NCBI GenBank assembly: GCA_017654935.2
Contig: CM065712.1
Span: forward strand, 27,596,853-27,660,852
Reading direction: 5' to 3'
Length of the DNA stretch: 64,000 nt
From: Phymorhynchus buccinoides
Lineage: Eukaryota > Mollusca > Gastropoda > Neogastropoda > Raphitomidae
Under the pieces are notes generated by a model. That model ran no database searches and was not told where the DNA came from. It saw only the letters and a list, made by a program, of their open reading frames with translations. Below are positions 57,829 through 64,000 of this stretch, piece by piece. Position 1 is the stretch's first letter, and every line of letters starts with the position of its first letter. A program made the translations under genes and the position numbers.

Positions 57829-58851
57829 ATCAGGACTGTCTGATTCAAACTTCCTCTTCACAAGTGGGCTTACCCATATCTTCTCACACACCCCTCCCCT
57901 CTTCAGCACAACTGCCAGCAGCCACCCTTCGCCCCCACCCCCCCACCCCCCTCCCTTCTTCAGCACAAGTGTCAGCAGCCCCCCACTTCACCCCCTTGCT
58001 ACTGTGGACGTCATGACGGTAACACCAAGACGACTGTTCAGTGCGCGGCCAGAAGAGAATGGTGAAAAGGACACACCCTGGATCAGCGCCATTGTCTGTC
58101 TGCCGGATGACAGGATCGTCATGACGGACCTCAGTAACAGGAAGGTGAAGGTGATGGGGGAAACTCCTCCACACAGGGTGTCTGAGTCTGTAGAATGTAA
58201 GGAAAGGCCATACCACCTGGCTCTGTTGTCTGACGGCCTGGTTGCCGTGACGACATTGACCAACCTGATCTACCTGATCAGTGTGACGAAGACACTGACA
58301 GTGACGTCACAGATAAAGACTGTTAGGCAGTATGATGGCATAGCAGGACTGAGTGACGGACTGATACTGGTTAGTTGTAGGGAAGAAAGCACCGGTCCTG
58401 CTGCACTATGCGTGCTGACCCGACGTGGTGACGTGTGAGAACTGTCACTGACAGCACCAGGCTGCCAGGACTGGAGTCACCATATTACATCTTTGTTGAC
58501 GTGGAACAACCACGTCAGGTGGCTGACTACAGTAAACACATGGTGCCACAGGATAGAGGTCAGTCTGGCCACGCACCCCACACCTATGACCACACTGACA
58601 TCAGGGATCCTGGACAGGTGTGGGCAAGACAGGCAGGGAATGTTTATGGAGAGTGTGTTGATGGTAGGGCTTTGGATGAGTTGGTGTTGGTAAGGAACAA
58701 GGGTGGACAGTGGAGACGACTGGTGACCTCGACCTCAGTGACCCCCGGGTATGTCAGTCCTCGTGGCTGTGTCTGACCAGGAAGGACGTTGGTGGGGATA
58801 TGGTTAAAACTGTAAGCTCAGACAGTGTGTGTTTGCTATGACTTGGTGTAG
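57829..58851 (+). pseudogene. TRIM-type gene exon 2, second copy, frameshifted
   Basis: The acceptor ttaacag (57822-57828) is kept. The reading frame breaks in the Pro-rich linker (about 57985-58005), again near 58433 (one base lost) and after 58500, leaving three partial frames (57829-58016, 58004-58438, 58435-58776). The region 58010-58370 is nearly identical to the other copy. The density of single-base gaps fits sequencing error as well as true decay, so the pseudogene call is provisional. Confidence 0.6.
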
Positions 58852-59280
58852 ATTCTCCCTTAGTATGCAGCTACTGTGTGTGTGTGGTGTGTGGTGGTGT
58901 GCGTGTGTGTGTGTGTGTGTGTGTGTCAAAGTCAAAGTCAAGTCAAGTCAAGTCAAGTTTAAAATACTTTATATCACGTAGGTGAAATTACATCGTGGTC
59001 TCGTCAAGCACAATACAATCAAAGAAAACACATTTCATGCATGAAAAATGAAAACAAAACTAAGAAAAAACGAAATGAAAATATGCTTCGCAAAAAAACA
59101 TTTGAACATATGTTAGGGTCATAGAAGCGACTATCAAAACATTAAGACGCCCTCTTCAGCACCATTTCTAGTATTCGCATGCATTTAGTTCACCCCCCCT
59201 ACCCAAACCCCCAACCTCTCCAAGTCACCCAAGCTTCACATATTTTTGGTCCCTTCCCTTCCCAACATTTCATGCGCCCC

Positions 59281-59290
59281 TCCTCTCTCT

Positions 59291-59356
<66 letters not shown>

Positions 59357-59458
59357 GCGTACACACATAACACACAGACATGAGACAGGACAGACAGAAG
59401 ACGCACAAACGCCGCAACGTACGCACACACACGCACGTCCGCACGCACGCACGCACGC
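59281..59458. repeat. (CT)n and CA/ACGC tracts at the contig end
   Basis: Counterpart of 39161-39357; the contig stops inside the ACGC repeat. Confidence 0.92.
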
Positions 59459-59958
59459 NNNNNNNNNNNNNNNNNNNNNNNNNNNNNNNNNNNNNNNNNN
59501 NNNNNNNNNNNNNNNNNNNNNNNNNNNNNNNNNNNNNNNNNNNNNNNNNNNNNNNNNNNNNNNNNNNNNNNNNNNNNNNNNNNNNNNNNNNNNNNNNNNN
59601 NNNNNNNNNNNNNNNNNNNNNNNNNNNNNNNNNNNNNNNNNNNNNNNNNNNNNNNNNNNNNNNNNNNNNNNNNNNNNNNNNNNNNNNNNNNNNNNNNNNN
59701 NNNNNNNNNNNNNNNNNNNNNNNNNNNNNNNNNNNNNNNNNNNNNNNNNNNNNNNNNNNNNNNNNNNNNNNNNNNNNNNNNNNNNNNNNNNNNNNNNNNN
59801 NNNNNNNNNNNNNNNNNNNNNNNNNNNNNNNNNNNNNNNNNNNNNNNNNNNNNNNNNNNNNNNNNNNNNNNNNNNNNNNNNNNNNNNNNNNNNNNNNNNN
59901 NNNNNNNNNNNNNNNNNNNNNNNNNNNNNNNNNNNNNNNNNNNNNNNNNNNNNNNNNN
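59459..59958. other. assembly gap, 500 N
   Basis: Third fixed-size gap; ORFs crossing it are artefacts. Confidence 1.
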
Positions 59959-60296
59959 CTTTTGTTTTTTTTTACATTCCGCCTCCAGCCGCTCCTCTCC
60001 AACTCTACACTCATTGGAAACAGAAATAAAGAAAAAAGGATAGATAGGCACATTGGAGGAAAGATCAAACAGACAGACAGAGAAACGAACGCATCCAACA
60101 GCTCCCAAAAAGGACACGCGAGGCCAGTGCATCCCTAGACAAAGCCACACTATTATGCACATTGCTTTTGTCAGGCTTTTGACGATTCCCAAAATAGATG
60201 TTCAGCGCGCATGCTGCTTTTACCAAATAACTGATACATGATAATAATGATCAATGAAATACCGGCAAACCATCTCCAGTGTGAATATAAAGGATT
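59959..60296. other. intergenic, no gene seen
   Basis: Short sequence after the gap with no ORF, RNA gene or recognised repeat. Confidence 0.5.
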
Positions 60297-60655
60297 ACAT
60301 AAGTCATAAAGTCATAAGTTTCTTTATTGTCCATGGCAATTGTACAACGCACATGGAAACATGTCTTCCACCGTGTAAAATAAAAAATATTCAATAAAAG
60401 TATGAAACATAAATTTACATTAACAAAATAGATTATGTAACTCTCACACCACACCCAATCATTCATCCGCTCTCTGCTATCTTGCTCACTCATCATGCAA
60501 ACCACCACCACTTCCGCCTTCATTTTTAACCCCCTCTTTTCTTTTCTCCTTCCCTCCTCCTTCTTTCCGGTTCCTTTTCTCTCTCCCCCCCCCCCCCCAC
60601 CCCCTTTTTCTTTCAAATTATTTTGAGGTAGGCCCTTTCACGCTCTCCCTCATCC
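60297..60655 (-). mobile_element. retroposon copy (family R1), reversed
   Basis: Reverse complement of the element at 28425-28792, from the tail (cataagtttctttattgtcc) to the head (ttgaggtaggccctttcac on this strand). An independent insertion that supports the family boundaries. Confidence 0.8.
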
Positions 60656-60670
60656 CATTGCTCGCATGGC

Positions 60671-60828
60671 CGACCAAGATGGACCAAGATGGACCAAGAT
60701 GGACCAAGATGGACAAGATGGACCAAGATGGACCAAGATGGACAAGATGGACCAAGATGGACAAGATGGACCAAGATGGACAAGATGGACCAAGATGGAC
60801 AAGATGGACAAGATGGACCAAGATGGAC
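60671..60828. repeat. GACCAAGATG / GACAAGATG minisatellite
   Basis: About 16 units mixing 10-base and 9-base variants. Confidence 0.95.
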
Positions 60829-60982
60829 ATCCCCAAGAGCCTCAAGTGTTGTCATTTGATACAAACATGTCTGGGTTTCTGTTTTAAAAAATATGTCATT
60901 TTGTCAAAATTTACCCACCTCCCTTTCCTTCCTCATCAGTCACACAAAAATCGCATGCAAATAAACAGAAAGAAGAAAAAAA

Positions 60983-61075
60983 GGGTGGCGCGCCTATGGC
61001 TGCGACGCGTTCTCCAGGTGGGAGCAACCCGAAATTTCACCAGACACCTCTGTGACTATAAAAGTACCAAATAAT
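60983..61075 (+). mobile_element. SINE 3' fragment
   Basis: Matches the 3' part of the SINE at 36974-37370 (gtggcgcgcc, ctccaggtgggagcaacccg, gtgactataaa). Weaker similarity extends back to about 60895. Confidence 0.8.
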
Positions 61076-61257
61076 ACTAGTTTTTAAAAAAACTAACTAA
61101 TAAAAAACAGCAACAGTTCATTTTTTAAAAAATGACTTCCAGAGTTCCTACAGACACCTGCAGACGTGGTTTGGGTCACAAAACCACACCCCCCGGTCAG
61201 CTACCTAAAATGAATCACCACCGGCTAACACTCTGTGGTTCACCGTGTTTCGATTTA

Positions 61258-61612
61258 CGCATTAGGGTATTAGGGTACTTTATGGTCACATAGGCGTCTG
61301 TGAAATTCGGATTGCTCCAACCTGCAGAGCGCGTCGCAGCCAGAGCCGCGCCATCCAATGTGGTTTTGCATGAAATTTGTGTGTGACTGATGAGGGACCA
61401 AATGACAAATTTTTTCGTTGCCACTGGGATTAACATATGCTAAGCGCATGGGCACATGGGACCCCGGTTTATCATCTCATCCGAAAGAATCCACGTTCAG
61501 ATCGTTAAGGCCTCCCTAGTGCAAAGTGAGAGTAAAAATACCCTGTACCCAGGTTCGAACTCGGGTTTAATTGACACAAGGCGAACGCGTTACCTCTGTG
61601 CCACTCTACACC
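61258..61612 (-). mobile_element. tRNA-derived SINE, full-length minus copy
   Basis: Reverse orientation: the B box complement GGTTCGAAC is at 61552-61560, the A box complement near 61594-61604, and the 3' tail is the ttagggta repeat at 61262-61277. Body diverged from 36974-37370 but co-linear. Confidence 0.85.
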
Positions 61613-61636
61613 CGTGGTTCTGTTTAATTTCATAGT

Positions 61637-64000
61637 ACAGTCCACTCAAGGAACAAACCCCTTGGACCACAATGCTTCCAGACCATAGAACAAACAGAGC
61701 AGTCCATCAGAATGCTTCCAAACCATACAACAAACAGAGCAGTCCACCAGAATGCTTCCAGACCATACAACAAACAGAGCAGTCCATCAGAATGCTTCCA
61801 AACCATACAACAAACAGAGCAGTCCACCAGAATGCTTCCAGACCATAGAACAAACAGAGCAGTCCATCAGAATGCTTCCAGACCATACAACAAACAGAGC
61901 AGTCCATCAGAATGCTTCCAAACCATAGAACAAACAGAGCAGTCCATCAGAATGCTTCCAGACCATACAACAAACAGAGCAGTCCACCAGAATGCTTCCA
62001 AACCATAGAACAAACAGAGCAGTCCATCAGAATGCTTCCAAACCATAGAACAAACAGAGCAGTCCATCAGAATGCTTCCAAACCATAGAACAAACAGAGC
62101 AGTCCATCAGAATGCTTCCAGACCATAGAACAAACAGAGCAGTCCATCAGAATGCTTCCAAACCATACAACAAACAAAGCAGTCCATCAGAATGCTTCCA
62201 AACCATAGAACAAACAGAGCAGTCCATCAGAATGCTTCCAAACCATAGAACAAACAGAGCAGTCCATCAGAATGCTTCCAGACCATAGAACAAACAGAGC
62301 AGTCCATCAGAATGCTTCCAAACCATACAACAAACAGAGCAGTCCATCAGAATGCTTCCAAACCATACAACAAACAGAGCAGTCCATCAGAATGCTTCCA
62401 AACCATACAACAAACAGAGCAGTCCACCAGAATGCTTCCAGACCATACAACAAACAGAGCAGTCCATCAGAATGCTTCCAAACCATACAACAAACAGAGC
62501 AGTCCATCAGAATGCTTCCAGACCATACAACAAACAGAGCAGTCCATCAGAATGCTTCCAGACCATACAACAAACAGAGCAGTCCATCAGAATGCTTCCA
62601 AACCATACAACAAACAGAGCAGTCCACCAGAATGCTTCCAAACCATAGAACAAACAGAGCAGTCCACCAGAATGCTTCCAAACCATAGAACAAACAGAGC
62701 AGTCCATCAGAATGCTTCCAAACCATACAACAAACAGAGCAGTCCATCAGAATGCTTCCAGACCATAGAACAAACAGAGCAGTCCATCAGAATGCTTCCA
62801 GACCATACAACAAACAGAGCAGTCCACCAGAATGCTTCCAAACATACAACAAACAGAGCAGTCCACCAGAATGCTTCCAAACCATACAACAAACAGAGCA
62901 GTCCATCAGAATGCTTCCAAACCATAGAACAAACAGAGCAGTCCACCAGAATGCTTCCAAACCATACAACAAACAGAGCAGTCCATCAGAATGCTTCCAG
63001 ACCATACAACAAACAGAGCAGTCCATCAGAATGCTTCCAAACCATACAACAAACAGAGCAGTCCATCAGAATGCTTCCAGACCATAGAACAAACAGAGCA
63101 GTCCATCAGAATGCTTCCAGACCATACAACAAACAGAGCAGTCCATAAGAATGCTTCCAAACCATAGAACAAACAGAGCAGTCCACCAGAATGCTTCCAA
63201 ACCATAGAACAAACAGAGCAGTCCATCAGAATGCTTCCAAACCATACAACAAACAGAGCAGTCCACCAGAATGCTTCCAATGCTTCCAGACCATAGAACA
63301 AACAGAGCAGTCCATCAAACCATACAACAAACAGAAGTCCACCAGAATGCTTCCAAACCATACAACAAACAGAGCAGTCCACCAGAATGCTTCCAAACCA
63401 TACTTCAAACAGAGCAGTCCATAGAACAAACAGAGCAGTCCATCAGAATGCTTCCAAACCATACAACAAACAGAGCAGTCCACCAGAATGCTTCCAAACC
63501 ATAGAACAAACAGAGCAGTCCACCAGAATGCTTCCAAACCATAGAACAAACAGAGCAGTCCATCAGAATGCTTCCAAACCATAGAACAAACAGAGCAGTC
63601 CATCAGAATGCTTCCAGACCATAGAACAAACAGAGCAGTCCATCAGAATGCTTCCAAACCATAGAACAAACAGAGCAGTCCATCAGAATGCTTCCAAACC
63701 ATACAACAAACAGAGCAGTCCATCAGAATGCTTCCAGACCATAGAACAAACAGAGCAGTCCATCAGAATGCTTCCAAACCATAGAACAAACAGAGCAGTC
63801 CACCAGAATGCTTCCAAACCATAGAACAAACAGAGCAGTCCATCAGAATGCTTCCAAACCATAGAACAAACAGAGCAGTCCACCAGAATGCTTCCAAACC
63901 ATACAACAAACAGAGCAGTCCATCAGAATGCTTCCAAACCATAGAACAAACAGAGCAGTCCATCAGAATGCTTCCAAACCATACAACAAACAGAGCAGTC
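61637..64000. repeat. 40-bp satellite, about 58 copies, continues off the window
   Basis: Exact 40-bp period (agtccatcagaatgcttcca, aaccatacaacaaacagagc) with four main variable positions (catc/cacc, aacc/gacc, catac/catag). A disrupted patch lies at 63280-63430. Because 40 is not a multiple of three and the unit lacks stops, long ORFs appear on both strands; none is taken as a gene. Confidence 0.97.

Larger units (their letters stand above)
44084..59458 (+). repeat. second copy of 24101-39357, probably an alternative haplotype contig
   Basis: The whole order is repeated: end of the solo LTR, MITE cluster, 50-bp minisatellite, retroposon, palindromic MITE, leader units, TRIM exon 1, intron SINE, TRIM exon 2, GT and CT tracts. 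The copy is a complete contig between two 500-N gaps. Identity is mosaic: stretches with almost no difference (48470-48760, 50880-51330, 52440-54300) alternate with stretches full of single-base insertions and deletions (44160-46600, 47690-48300, 49020-49500, 55100-58900), as in unpolished long-read sequence. Confidence 0.9.

Noticed and set aside
59199..60192. ORFs of about 300 codons across the third gap
   Set aside because: Composed of N and microsatellite sequence.
61712..63963. Many 66-278-codon ORFs on both strands
   Set aside because: The 40-bp satellite has no stops, and its period shifts frame each unit; no start context or domain.

Overview
This window is eukaryotic, animal, repeat-dominated DNA. 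It has long CA, GA/CT, GAT and TAG microsatellites, several minisatellites, tRNA-derived SINEs, LINEs, Tc1 and piggyBac-type DNA transposons and Gypsy-class LTR elements. There is one clear host gene, a RING/B-box/beta-propeller (TRIM-type) gene with a phase-consistent intron. A marine invertebrate, most likely a mollusc (possibly a gastropod), fits best, but that is inference. Three N runs of exactly 500 bases (15193-15692, 43584-44083, 59459-59958) mark scaffold gaps and divide the window into four contigs.

Contig 1 (1-15192) starts with simple repeats, a piggyBac-like MITE and a compound CT array. It then holds an L1/Tx1-like LINE on the minus strand (4554-5779 and 14581-15192), split by a Gypsy-class retrotransposon at 5780-14580. 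That element has 2.43-kb LTRs, a tRNA-Pro-like primer site, a polypurine tract and one long gag-protease ORF that ends in a remnant of the integrase zinc finger. RT, RNase H and the integrase core are missing.

Contig 2 (15693-43583) starts inside a second Gypsy-class element whose pol order is protease-integrase-RT, the unusual Gmr1-type order. It is truncated into a ~70-bp satellite. The satellite carries a precisely inserted Tc1-like transposon with an open DD34E transposase and a solo LTR with a 5-bp target duplication. Next come palindromic MITEs, a 50-bp minisatellite (about 52 copies) and the TRIM gene (coding exons 33451-34387 and 37671-38698), preceded by a series of five diverged leader-like units. 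After a LINE 3' fragment the character changes. From about 40.6 kb to the gap the DNA is AT-rich, with promoter-like boxes, three copies of a 24-bp palindrome, an iteron-like array and a compact divergent cluster of small overlapping or closely spaced ORFs, most with hydrophobic segments and all starting in an aaaATG context. It looks like one end of an integrated DNA virus or virus-like element and is the best candidate for something undescribed.

Contig 3 (44084-59458) repeats 24101-39357 of contig 2 in the same order. It is bounded by gaps on both sides and has patches dense in single-base indels, so an unpurged alternative haplotype is more likely than a real tandem duplication. Its TRIM exon 1 is intact (four residue changes by eye); its exon 2 is frameshifted. 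Contig 4 (59959-64000) holds a reversed retroposon copy, a GACCAAGATG minisatellite, two SINE copies and a 40-bp satellite that runs off the window.
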